Below are positions 48,045 to 58,277 of a stretch of DNA of 64,000 bases, piece after piece. The translations under genes were made by a program, and so were the position numbers. Each line of letters begins with the position of its first letter. Position 1 is the stretch's first letter. This DNA comes from Calvatia gigantea (lineage: Eukaryota; Basidiomycota; Agaricomycetes; Agaricales; Lycoperdaceae): assembly GCA_025093985.1 (NCBI GenBank), contig JACAAK010000012.1, forward strand, positions 1,984,001 to 2,048,000. Direction: 5' to 3'. A model generated the notes under the pieces. The model saw only the letters and a list, made by a program, of their open reading frames with translations. It had not been told where the DNA came from and searched no databases.

Positions 48045-48479
48045 ACCTGTGATACGAGATACTAGTTGATTTTTCATCATTGTTTCAAGATATTTTGTTG
48101 TAACGTAGGAACACCTATAATAAACCGCATTATGAAGCCAAAAAAAAAACAGAAACCAACGAGAGTGAACTGCTGTGAGGGGAGGGGCGGCCGGTGCGGC
48201 TCTTTTGCAGCTGTTGAAGTCATGTGAAGATCTCAAGAAAATCTTTGGGTTGATCTGAGGTTCGCTCTGGGTTTTGGAATCTCAGGCTCTTCCCAAGGCC
48301 GCCTTTCTTGAGAAAGACCTGGTTCTTACCTAAGCAGGACCTGCAGTGCCTCACCCCAGGTTTAACTTGAGTCAAATTCGTTGCCGTGTAGATATGCTGC
48401 AACGACACTCTAACCATGCACAGAGACAGTGACCACTCTTTGCCTGCCGGGATTCTCATAAAGTACAATGCCACACAAG

Positions 48480-49297
48480 CACCTGAAGCCAATCAGGATC
48501 ATTACCCATCACAGAAGGTACCCAAAATCCTATTCAAAATATAAAATCATGGGATATCTCGGGACACCCCACAAGTTTTATTACAGATATAGAATAGATT
48601 AATAAGTTATTGCAAACTACTGATCCAGGAACCCGATTGAAAAACAATAAGCAGCTATTATTGAAAATCTTTTTTTTGTCTTTGCACTGGACACTGATCC
48701 TTGCTCTGTTTTTGAATCTGCTTGGAAATTGGTACCTTGCACGGAGTCTTCCACCAATTCAAAGCCGGGACAGGTATAAGGTTGAGTGGCCCATGGGTGG
48801 GCACAGGAGTGGGACACTCAGGTTGGTGGCAAAAACTTCGTACTCACCCATATCTAGTTGAATATTTTGTTTTCTTGGCATCTTAGCTCGGGGTACATAA
48901 TTACTTGTAATTGCTGCATGAAATCTGTTTCTACTACAGAAGTTTTGCCACCAACCTGAGTGTCCCACTCCTGTGCCCACTCATGGGCCACTCAACCTTA
49001 TACCCGTCCCGACTTTGAATTGGTGGAAGACTCCGTGCAAGGTACCAATTTCCAAGCAGATTCAAAAACAGAGCAAGGATCAGTGTCCAGTGCAAAGACA
49101 AAAAAAAGATTTTCAATAATAGCTGCTTATTGTTTTTCAATCGGGTTCCTGGATCAGTAGTTTGCAATAACTTATTAATCTATTCTATATCTGTAATAAA
49201 ACTTGTGGGGTGTCCCGAGATATCCCATGATTTTATATTTTGAATAGGATTTTGGGTACCTTCTGTGATGGGTAATGATCCTGATTGGTTTCAGGTG
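48480..49297. mobile_element. Fold-back element, long palindrome
   Basis: Two nearly perfect inverted arms of about 350 bp (48480-48835 and 48945-49297) surround a loop of about 110 bp. The outer ends read CACCTGAAGCCAATCAGG and its inverse CCTGATTGGTTTCAGGTG. A T-run in the left arm (48670-48677) pairs with an A-run in the right (49098-49105). No coding capacity. A clear target duplication is not visible. Confidence 0.85.
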
Positions 49298-50438
49298 AAA
49301 GCTGCTGAAGAAGTTCAACCCACTCTGACTGCCACTGATCACCTCTTTCCAACCCAATCAGGTGTTTATAATTGTGATTTATGAAGGCTACACTCAGTCA
49401 ATGCTCTTCACAATTTTTTGTAGCATGTATCTAGTATGTCTCCATAAACCTATCTGGCCAGCTTTGTGCTCCGGGACAAGAGTGGGATAGAAAACATGAA
49501 AAACATGGTTTATTGAGGTGAAATTGCCATCAAATTTAAGATCAAACCCCAGATCTAGACAGATCTGTTGGACTGTTCACCACGAAAAGTGCATCCGCCA
49601 TTCCAGACCTTGTCTACTATAAATTGTAAAGATATGGGATTGTGGAACAGAGTGGGTGTGGTGGTATTTGAGATTTACTGTCTTACCCTCTCTCGGCATG
49701 ACAAAGGGGCAGCATAGGGGTTCAAACCCCGCTGGACTGATGGTATCTATGCGCTCTGAAGAAGGTGAGCCCGACACGCAAAATCTGATCCAAAAGAATC
49801 AAAACTTCAGTGACATTTGTGACACAGGGTTTTGAAACACCCGATATTTCAACTCTCCCTTGAAAACTCTCAGATACTGGAAATGGACACATTGTAAAAT
49901 AGTAAAAAAATGGTATTTGAGTAGCCAAGATAGCAGTCAAGCTACAGTTAAATTTTATTGTCATAGGTTTATTGGGGGAAGAGGAAATCGCTCGCGACCA
50001 TAAAATCTTGAAACACCCCATCAACGACAGTAACGAATCCTCTTGGCACACTTCAGAAGGGCTTGGATACCCTGAGAAAACATATCTCTCCACAAAAAAC
50101 CGAGCTTGAGGAGACCCAGAAGGCAAAGGGAATACCTACAGAAAGTGATAAGGAAGCCATTTTAGATGGTTATCTCATGTTTTAAACCTAATATTCATGG
50201 TCTTTTCTCTAACCCATACTCTTTCATAACCCATACCCCCTGAGGTCCACGGAGGGGGTATGGATTACAAGGGAGGCGACTGTATAGACATGAACCCGCC
50301 AAGAACCTGTCACTTAGCTGCCCTGGTTCAAACGTTCATGTCTATTATTATATTCCCTTGGCCTGTCCTCTAACGTACATCACGAAATCGGCATGGTTCT
50401 TTTTGTGGACTACCAACAACCCACCAAGGAAAGTTCAA
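49298..50438. other. Intergenic region, no supported gene
   Basis: Only small frames on both strands. An inverted pair CATACCCCCTGAGG...GAGGGGGTATGG lies near 50227-50262. The right end should contain the promoter of the DUF6533-type gene. Confidence 0.4.
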
Positions 50439-51877
50439 ATGACTGACTCGTTAGCCCAAGCACTCTTGACTCCATTCTGCTTGTTCGACTATGCAAATCG
50501 TACATCTCATCGCGTCCTCGTGTGCGTTCCCCTAGTTTAACCACATCTCTCAAACCATTTTGGTGACATTCGGCACAGCCGCAGCTTTGATTGTGGCGCT
50601 CTTCGATTTCGTATGGTGTTTCAAGGCGGAGCGCCTCCATATCTGGAGGCGAGTCGTTAGGTGAAGTACTCAGCAGACACGTTCAACTTACTTCATACCA
50701 TCAGTACACCATTTACGTGCATCAAGGCAACATATGTGTTCGCGAGATATCTCCCTCTTTTGATTCATCCGTGAGCTGACCCTTCCTAAACCACCCGCAA
50801 CTTACTGACCACACCTACAAATCAGGACCAATATCTGCCTCTTCGCCTACTTCAACTCGCCCTATTCATCAGCGCTGTGTCAGAAGTGGTATCTATTCCA
50901 ACACCTATCCACAATTTCGATACAAATCCCGTTCGATTCCGTAGTCGGTCTCCGGGGTACCGTCCTATTTCTCTACCAGTCATCAGTGACTTAGACCTTT
51001 CAGCAGTGTTCGCTATCTATAGCTATGACACCAAGATTGGTATTTTGGCTTTAGCTAGCGTCGTTACGAACACAACGGCCGCTCTAGTCGCCGGAATCTC
51101 TATCTACCGTCAAGCCGATTTTGGTTCATTATGTTCAACGAAGGGCGGCAAGTTTGCTCTCGTTGTTCCGTAAGTTTTTAAACATACTTCGTCGCTTACC
51201 CATTAATCATGGCCCCTCATCTCAGTATCCTTTTTCAATCTTTCCAGGGTGTCATGTGGGGTTTGACTTTCCACAAACAAATTTCCATCAAGAGGAAGCT
51301 CCATCCAAGTCTATATGCGGATGTTCCATTCCTCTCGACTGTATTTCGTGATGGGTCCATCGTTCTGGCAATCTTAACCCGTAAGTACTCCAAGCATCCG
51401 ATTTAACTTTGAACTGGAAAACCTACGTCCAAAGTTTGTTTTGCCCTCTCCATTCCGTATTCTACCTTGGTTCATTTTGACACCCACCTGTTATACCCGT
51501 AAGTGAATCGGAAACAGTGACAGGTCCCCACATTACATGACCGTATCTTCACATCCTACACAGATGGGGTGCGACACAGATGTCTGTCTTTGTACGCATT
51601 TTACTCCTCGCCGCTCACGCATATGGAACTGAGACCAGACACTCAGTGCTGCCGTTTGATTCTCAATATATTCGTCAAAGCGACTATGGACACGAACGCA
51701 GAAAGTGTCGAACTAGACGATGTAAACGCAATTGCCCCTCCCGAAGCGTTTGTTCCTCCCGAAGCGTTTGTTGGAACAAAGCAATCCAACGTTACGAACA
51801 AACCTATGGGACACCCTCAACAGCAAAGAATATCTGTACCGCCGTCCACCAAGACCCTATTCGATGGGACCTCTTAA
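50439..51877 (+). CDS. DUF6533-type multi-pass membrane protein
   Basis: Agaricomycetes carry many such seven-helix-like membrane proteins of unknown function. Well supported exons are about 50579-50660 (with ALIVALFDFVWCFKAERLHIW, the DUF6533 core), 50705-50770, 50826-50956, 51004-51169, 51226-51380, a segment from about 51437 (CFALSIPYS), one from about 51564 (WGATQMSVF) and the last exon to TAA 51875-51877 (CCRLILNIF then an acidic tail with a duplicated PPEAFV). Every junction from 50579 on is in phase. The first exon is uncertain: ATG 50439 is plausible but I could not find a phase-correct intron to 50579. It is paralogous to the decayed gene at 21171-22336. Confidence 0.7.
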
Positions 51878-52300
51878 GATCTTTCGAGCTCCTCGGCAGC
51901 GGGTATGTGCACGTTGATAGGTGGCGAGTCCACAGAGGAGCCCGATTCACGGTTTCGTCCGTGGCGCACAAAGGTTATATTTCGGGCTGACTGGGGAAAC
52001 TATGAGCTGCTGGTTCTGGCGCTTAGCACAAGCTATATTTGTACACTTACTGCTCAATTTGGCCAACCGCAATAATTTGTTGGGACATTCGTATGTTGTT
52101 CCTGTCACCGGTGGACGCTGGCAACACACACGGGACAAACCTTCCAGATGCCAGTCAGTTCACGGACTACGAAATCTATATATCAGTTCGAACCATACCA
52201 TGGATCTCCGCAGTTGGGATGTTGCATCGGTCACGCTTGGCAACCGGTTTCACAGCTCAGCCATCAGCGAGCGGAAGGGAGAGTATCTTGCCCTCGCTGG
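51878..52300. other. Unassigned sequence between DUF6533 gene and mariner fragment
   Basis: No gene supported. It ends abruptly in the truncated mariner at about 52301. Confidence 0.4.
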
Positions 52301-53146
52301 TTTCCATACCCAAACCCTTCCATCTGATCCAAACCGATTGATTTTGGACTCATCTGTCCAAATAACCCTCTTCCAGTCCTCCAGGGTCCAGTTAACATGT
52401 GCTTCTGCCCACTCCAACCTTTTCCTCCTATGGACAGCAGTAAGTTTAGGTCGTTTCCGCTTGACTACAGCCTTCATTCCAGCTCCTCTGAGTGCCCTGC
52501 GCACTGTTTTGGTGGATACAGGCTGGGCAATAACATTTTGAAGTGATTTGGTGACTTGGGAGGCATTGTCAGCCTTGCGAGAGGTGATGAGGCGAACAGA
52601 ATAGTGGATATCAGAGGGAGAAAGTTTAGATGGGCGGCCACCAACAGATTTGGAAAGTGTTGATCTATGTTTGGAGCGAATCCTAGAAATAGTACTGACT
52701 CCCAGACCAGTAATAGAAGCAATATGATGAGCAGATTTCCCTTGGTCCAGGTAAGAGAGGACTCTATTGGTCTGAGTAGAGGAAAGAGAGCGCATATAGT
52801 TGTAAAGGTATAGTGGGGGAGTTAATTTGCACCTGAGAATAAGCACATCCATTTATACATCACCCTACATGGTCACATGATTTTATTTGTATTTATTTGA
52901 TTGCAATAAACGAAGTCATGTGCTCAGAATTTGAGAGGGACAAAACTGTTCCAATGTACTTAAAATATTAATTAATTAATAACTCCCCCAAAACAAAGGA
53001 TTACATAATCATACTTTGCATATGATTAGATAAGATACTGGACTATCTACAATTAAATTAGGAAGTGCACAGCCACAGTAGTCCTTGAGTTATGAGCTGA
53101 TCTTCTGAAAAGTTCAAAACATTGGAACGGTTTTGTCCCTTACTGT
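52301..53146 (-). mobile_element. Truncated Tc1/mariner copy
   Basis: From TTTCCATACCC at 52301 to the terminal CTTACTG at about 53144 it matches 35886-36731 with no difference noticed by eye, including the whole right inverted repeat. The left half of the element (the transposase 3' part and left repeat) is missing. The right end is followed by TA. Confidence 0.9.
52302..52852 (-). pseudogene. Truncated mariner transposase, N-terminal half
   Basis: The first about 180 residues are the same as the intact transposase at 35365-36438, up to DGRVWVW. The frame then runs into unrelated flank. It keeps the DNA-binding region and the first catalytic Asp but lacks the other two acidic residues, so it cannot cut DNA; it could at most bind the ends. 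Confidence 0.9.
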
Positions 53147-54187
53147 ATTCCTTCATACTTGTTCAAGAGTCGACTGTAAAAATATGGCAGGAACTTATTC
53201 CTTTCACAAGAAAAAAATAAGATAGGGTCTAACGATCCTTTCTCTCTTTCACAAGATTGAGGAAAAACTTCATAGGTTTAAATGTAACCTTCCGCCTCTT
53301 CGTGAGTCCACGGTAAAACATCTACATGGAATCTATCCATCCGCCTCAAATTGAGAGTCTGGAAAAATATATGGGGTCAATTTAAAGATCCTTCCACCTC
53401 TTCAGAGTTGTATGGAAAAACAAATAAAGGACTTAATTGTTCCTCCCTCCTTTTTGGAGTTGATGGGAAATAACAAAAAGTGTGTATGCATTCCTTGGGA
53501 CTGAATCCTTAATCCGCATCGGCCATAATGCCTTTTGCATAGAGGAAAATTGCATGAGACCACTTCCATTTGCGAATCCATTAATTTGGAATTTGTTTGA
53601 GTCAAATCAGAACAAGGCTTGTAGCATCATTGCTTTGCCGGCTCACAGGACTGCCATGGCTGATTGATTTACATAACCGCAAAGTGACGGCCTTGGTTAC
53701 GCTGGCTTAGTATTACCGCTTTCCTGATCTCACAATAATCGCACGCTGAATTTCACATCAGCAAAAATGGTTTTTGTATTTCACACCTACGCGGAAAAAC
53801 AGACTTGTTAAACGCTTCGAAAGAATTGCTGTTTACAATTTCTGGAGGAGCCTTCTTAGGCTTTTCTACTCCTTACTCTTAGATGAAAGTCGCAGCGAGT
53901 TAGTCGCGGGAGTTTAAAAGTTGAGTTAAAGGACATTTGATAGCTCAAAGCAATTGTCGTTGCGTCCTTTATGGCCATCATAGCAAACGCTAGCATCAAT
54001 TCCTCTCCGCTACAGGAATTCCTTTCCAACTTTCAAAAGCTGGTTAAATCCACATGATTGTTGATGACTCCGACATTTGATGTTCAGCTTTGCTGCTCTT
54101 TTGTTGAAGATTCCAATGTTTAAGCTTTGGTTTCAATACCGCTAGATTATTGAAGTGTTAATCTCCCCCCCTTCAAGTGAGGAGGAG
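53147..54187. other. AT-rich degenerate sequence upstream of a copia-type LTR
   Basis: Contains several short near-repeats of a CCTTTC/CTCTTCAGAGTT type spaced about 60 bp (53160-53460). It ends with the polypurine tract GTGAGGAGGAG before the LTR at 54188. Probably a remnant of retroelement 3' sequence, but no domain is readable. Confidence 0.4.
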
Positions 54188-54730
54188 TGTTGAATCTCGC
54201 TCCGTACCACTACATTGGTTCAGTCTATTTATAGCTGAAACGGGGTTCGAGTATTTCACCTTCAGAGGGTCGATAATAACGGACCATTACGGACTACGTA
54301 TGCAGTAGTTGTACCGCCCTTCTGGTAGTCGGTTATACCCTCCGCATGGAACCTTCTAGTACATGCATCATACACAGTATGCTCCAATTATGCTACTGGT
54401 AGTTAGACCTCACCCATATAAGGGTTTAGAGTGCACAGACCAGGGATATTAGTATATATACCCTATGTAGCATTGTAGTATGTATGCCTTTTAGGTAGGC
54501 CTTTGGGCTAAGACACTATGTCTTCATTCCTTTACGCTAGCTTCTTTAAGCATCGCTTCCCCTCTCCTCAAGACTCTCTGAGTATGCTGGTATAAGCAGG
54601 ACTATGTCCGCTACCATGTGCCTCTCCTACTGGACTGTCTCCCGGATGAATATGACTACCCTCCACCGCTGACGCCTACACACTTAGGTAGTGTGAACTT
54701 ATATTGGGATGTCTACTCGTTCTCTCAACA
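54188..54730 (+). repeat. Diverged copia-type LTR (3' remnant)
   Basis: Starts TGTTGAATCTCGCTCCGTACC and shares blocks with the copia LTR at 24628 over its first about 70 bp and around CAGTATGCTC, CTACTGG and CCTATGTAG. It is longer (about 543 bp) and ends CTCAACA. The upstream polypurine tract shows it is a 3' LTR of a related but distinct family whose body is lost. Confidence 0.7.
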
Positions 54731-55690
54731 CAGAAATCCTTCTTTCTCTCGTTTTTAGATTTAAAGCCCATACTGCAGTACGTCCTGCACATCACACACT
54801 ACCTCTTATGCAGGATGCTGGAGCAGTTGGGTGCACCCAAGGGAACCCAGTGATTGCAAGGAATTTAGAGTGTCAAAGGGGTGACAATGGATAAGGAGAG
54901 AAATTGAGGGATAAAGGAAACTGTAGGAAGATTTATGACTGGAAAAGCAGTAATAGGAGTGTGGATTCCTACCCTATACCATTAAATTGATTGCACAAAG
55001 CCATTCACATAACCAGTGCCTGTCACACATGTGGTGTTTTGATGCCTGGGCCAACAGCAGGAAGGAATGATGGGGTTATGGGGAGCAACTATGTCATCCT
55101 TTGTTCCCCTCCACCCTTCCCACCAGTTCTCTACTATGGGGTTCTCTCTGCTTTTTCTACTTTTGTGCTGCTTTCACTCCCCAGTCCAGTCTTCTCAGGA
55201 GCAGGGCCATGCAGCCTTTGTTCAGGGTCATATGTCCGATGATATCAGCACTCACAAGCTGGGCCTCAGACCTTGGGATGTTGATGGGGGTCACCCTCTG
55301 CTGCTGTCCAATGCCCTGTATGATAAGTATCCTCCTGGAATATATTGGTGTTCAACATTGAACTGAGGATTAGGTATGACAACAGGAGCAGGGACCCAGG
55401 GGGCAAGTGATGACACCTGTGGCAATCAAGGTTGGTGCTTTCATGATGGGGAACCTGCAGACACTTTGATGATAAATACCTCATTGGAACGGATCAGACA
55501 ATCCTCAGACTCCAGGCCAAAGTCTCATGGGCCCTCATGGGTTCTTCACTGATGCCCACTACTTCATCTTGAACCAGCCAGTCATGAATAATATGACCAA
55601 AGTCAAAGATAAAGGTGCATGTGTCTTCCAAGTTGATATAACCACCCCTAAAGCTATCGCTAGTTTTAAAGTGGCTCACGAAATTCACCA
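54731..55690. other. Unassigned sequence left of the NACHT remnant
   Basis: Several short frames on both strands without recognisable domains. Some of it may be the unrecognisable 5' part of the NACHT gene. Confidence 0.35.
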
Positions 55691-57025
55691 TGTCTGGTGC
55701 TGAATTCAACACCAGCAGTCACATCCCTGGTTGTTGCCCTGGCACTTGAATCATGATTCTCGAGACATTACACTGTTGGGTCAATGTCATTCAGCATGCT
55801 CACTGGATGCTGTGGCTACATGGACCTGCTGGTGGCAGGAAATCGGCCATCCTTCAGAGCCTTGCAGAACAATTAAATAAAGCCTTGAGTCTGGGTGCAA
55901 CTCTGTTCTTCTCGAGCCTGAACAAATGTGACAATCCCATCCTTGTCATCCCTACCATTGCTTATCAACTCACAGTCAGGATCCCGCCATATAAAGAGTA
56001 CCTCAGGTGGATCATGATCAAAAATCCCAAGCTATTAGAGAAGGACATGGAGTGCCAGTTCAATGCACTTATTGTCGAACCCTTCACCAAATTGCAGTTG
56101 ACAAATGAGGGTGGCAGATGGGTGATTTTGCTGGACAGCCTGGATGAATGCAATGGGGAGGGTGCATAAACACTCATCATCAAGCTCATCAGCTGCTTCA
56201 CCCTCCAATATCCTACAGGCCCCCTTGTTTGGGTCATTGTCAGTTGTCCTGAAGCTCACCTGCAGCTCACATTCAACTCCAAGGAGGTGAGTGGGTTCAT
56301 TGAAGATCATGGTGTCCCTGCCGACTCCAATGATGCATGCCAGGGGACATCGAGAAGTTTCTGCATGACAAATTTGAGGAGATACATCAGAATTACAGGG
56401 ATCTCATGCCTGCTGGTGTGCCTTGGCTGGAGGAGCAGGATCTCATGAGGATTTCTAAGACTTCATCTGGATTCTTTGCTCTTGCAACAACAGTGGCCCG
56501 GTACATTGAAGATCCAATTGTCTGCAATCCTATCTTCCAGCTCGCCACTGTCTTGTCCGTCACCAAGGGCCTCGAGCCGGGATCTCTCTCAGTGCTGTAT
56601 GCATTCTATTCTGCAATCCTAGACAGCGTCCCTCGAGCAATGTCACCGATTTTGAAGATGTTGTTATCTTTTTACATTACAGTAAGGAGGGTGACTTTGG
56701 TACTCACTGATAACCATGGTCTCGATGATACCTTTTCACTTGTGTTGTTGCCACAATGTTTGGTTTACAACAACACACTGTTTATGGAGCACTTCGAAAG
56801 CTTCATTCGGTGATCAAGGTACCACCCCTCAATGAATCGGGTTGTTCGGGAATCAAGTTTTATCACACTTCATTTCCTGATTACCTGAAAATGCTGGGAG
56901 ATTATACACTTGATATCGGTGTGGCAACGAAAATGTGGTGGAATTTTTTTGCAATGTTAGGTGAAGGAGATTACACAGGTGAGATTTCAATCCTGCCCCC
57001 CCTGATCTGGGCCTCACTTGACTAG
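55690..57025 (+). pseudogene. Broken NACHT-type NTPase gene
   Basis: Agaricomycete NACHT proteins are NLR-like STAND ATPases, thought to act in recognition or incompatibility. The readable order is a linker ending PGCCPGT, a P-loop region HWMLWLHGPAGGRKSAI, Walker B WVILLDSLDEC, SSGFFALATTVARYIEDP, and HSVIKVPPL with IKFYHTSFPDYL at the end. The P-loop glycine just before the catalytic Lys is replaced by Arg. TGA at 55747 and TAA at 56167 replace Arg and Gln codons. The frame shifts near 56333 and again between about 56700 and 56760. No C-terminal WD40 or ankyrin repeats are seen. It is a dead remnant. Confidence 0.8.
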
Positions 57026-58277
57026 CATATCAGGAAGCTGGCGTGGGCCTATATAGAACCCAGGTCTACAGTTCTACACAGCACACGAAAGTCACACTTT
57101 GAGCCCACCAGATGAGCTAGGGCTGTTCTTGGGTATCAGCAAAAACCTATGTATCACTATGTATAATGGAGGTTGGACACCTGCTATTTAACTTGGTCAA
57201 CTGCCCAAATTAATGGGACTGGTAGATTGCCCCTATCAGGCGTGTTTCGGGTCAGTCCCGGATCCCTGATGCGTCAACAGCTTCATCTTGTCTTACAGGC
57301 TTAAATGCGTGGAGAACATCGGTTTGATAGTGAGCTTCATGCAGTCATCAATGCTGTTGTTTAATACTTTAACGTATTTGCAATGCCACTACAACCAGAC
57401 ACAGAAAATGTCGAACTCAATAATACATAAACCGGATTACCTCTTTTGCTTTCATGGACCAGAGACTTAGTTTCCGTCTTGTGTGACATCTCAAGCAGGG
57501 GGTAGCGGAGTAACAGAACTTTGGAAGTAACCATGAGATAGAGATATAGTTCCCAGAAGCCACAACCGGAGATATATAAAGGATGGACATGGTTTGAAAT
57601 GCATCGAGTTCAGAGTGAGATAGGGATGAATTGAGGGATACACCGTAGATTAACCTGCAGCGGTTCTGTCAGATAATCCGTTCTATACGAACCCCCTTGC
57701 GCCCCACCAATCTGGATGATGGCCCACTGCCAACCTATGACTAAGAAGACGGCGCTGACGTGATCAACACTTTTGCAACGGCACTTCTTATCCGTCCTCA
57801 AAGTCCAAACAAATCTCAGACTCCTGACGATGACGGCTAAAACCCTCACTTGAGCGCCTTTTTGTTCTAAAATACCCAACGGAAGGGTGTTCGTCTCTCA
57901 GGGTACAGAGGACGACCGGTGCACGAATGGCAGACCACTGCATCGTAAACCTCCATCTCATCCAGCACAAACTTAACCGAGCGGCTCGGGAATGGTACAA
58001 GTGTGTTCTGCATGCCGGCCACAGAAACCGCAGCTCTGAAGATGAAAATTTTGACGGATATTACACAATAGCGCAATGTGCAAGTCATCTTGGGGCAGGC
58101 CGACTTTTGACGGGGACTTACATCAGGGCACTTGAAATCGAATTACTGACGACTGAGTGACCCGAACATACGAATAGTGGCAATGAAACCGCACGGAGGT
58201 CAAGTTGGTACCGATGTATGATTCGAGCAGTAGACCACAAGAGGAACTTGGGAGATATTCGTGAGTGGAGACACAAA
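57026..58277. other. Intergenic region, no supported gene
   Basis: Only small conflicting frames around 57610-58160. Downstream of the minus-strand amidase gene. Confidence 0.4.

Larger units (their letters stand above)
22840..48390 (+). mobile_element. Plavaka-type (CACTA superfamily) DNA transposon carrying nested insertions
   Basis: Left terminus TACACGGCCACGGATTCAG (22840-22858); right terminus, inverted, ending TTCGTTGCCGTGTA at 48390. The termini are imperfect inverted repeats. It encodes a transposase in three separated parts (about 23330-24627, 33134-34980, 44370-45217) and a second gene (45632-48044). Removing the copia element, the gypsy complex, the solo LTR and their target duplications leaves about 7.2 kb, reasonable for an autonomous Plavaka. 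Plavaka elements are known from Agaricomycetes. Several in-frame stops show that this copy no longer makes a full transposase. Confidence 0.82.
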
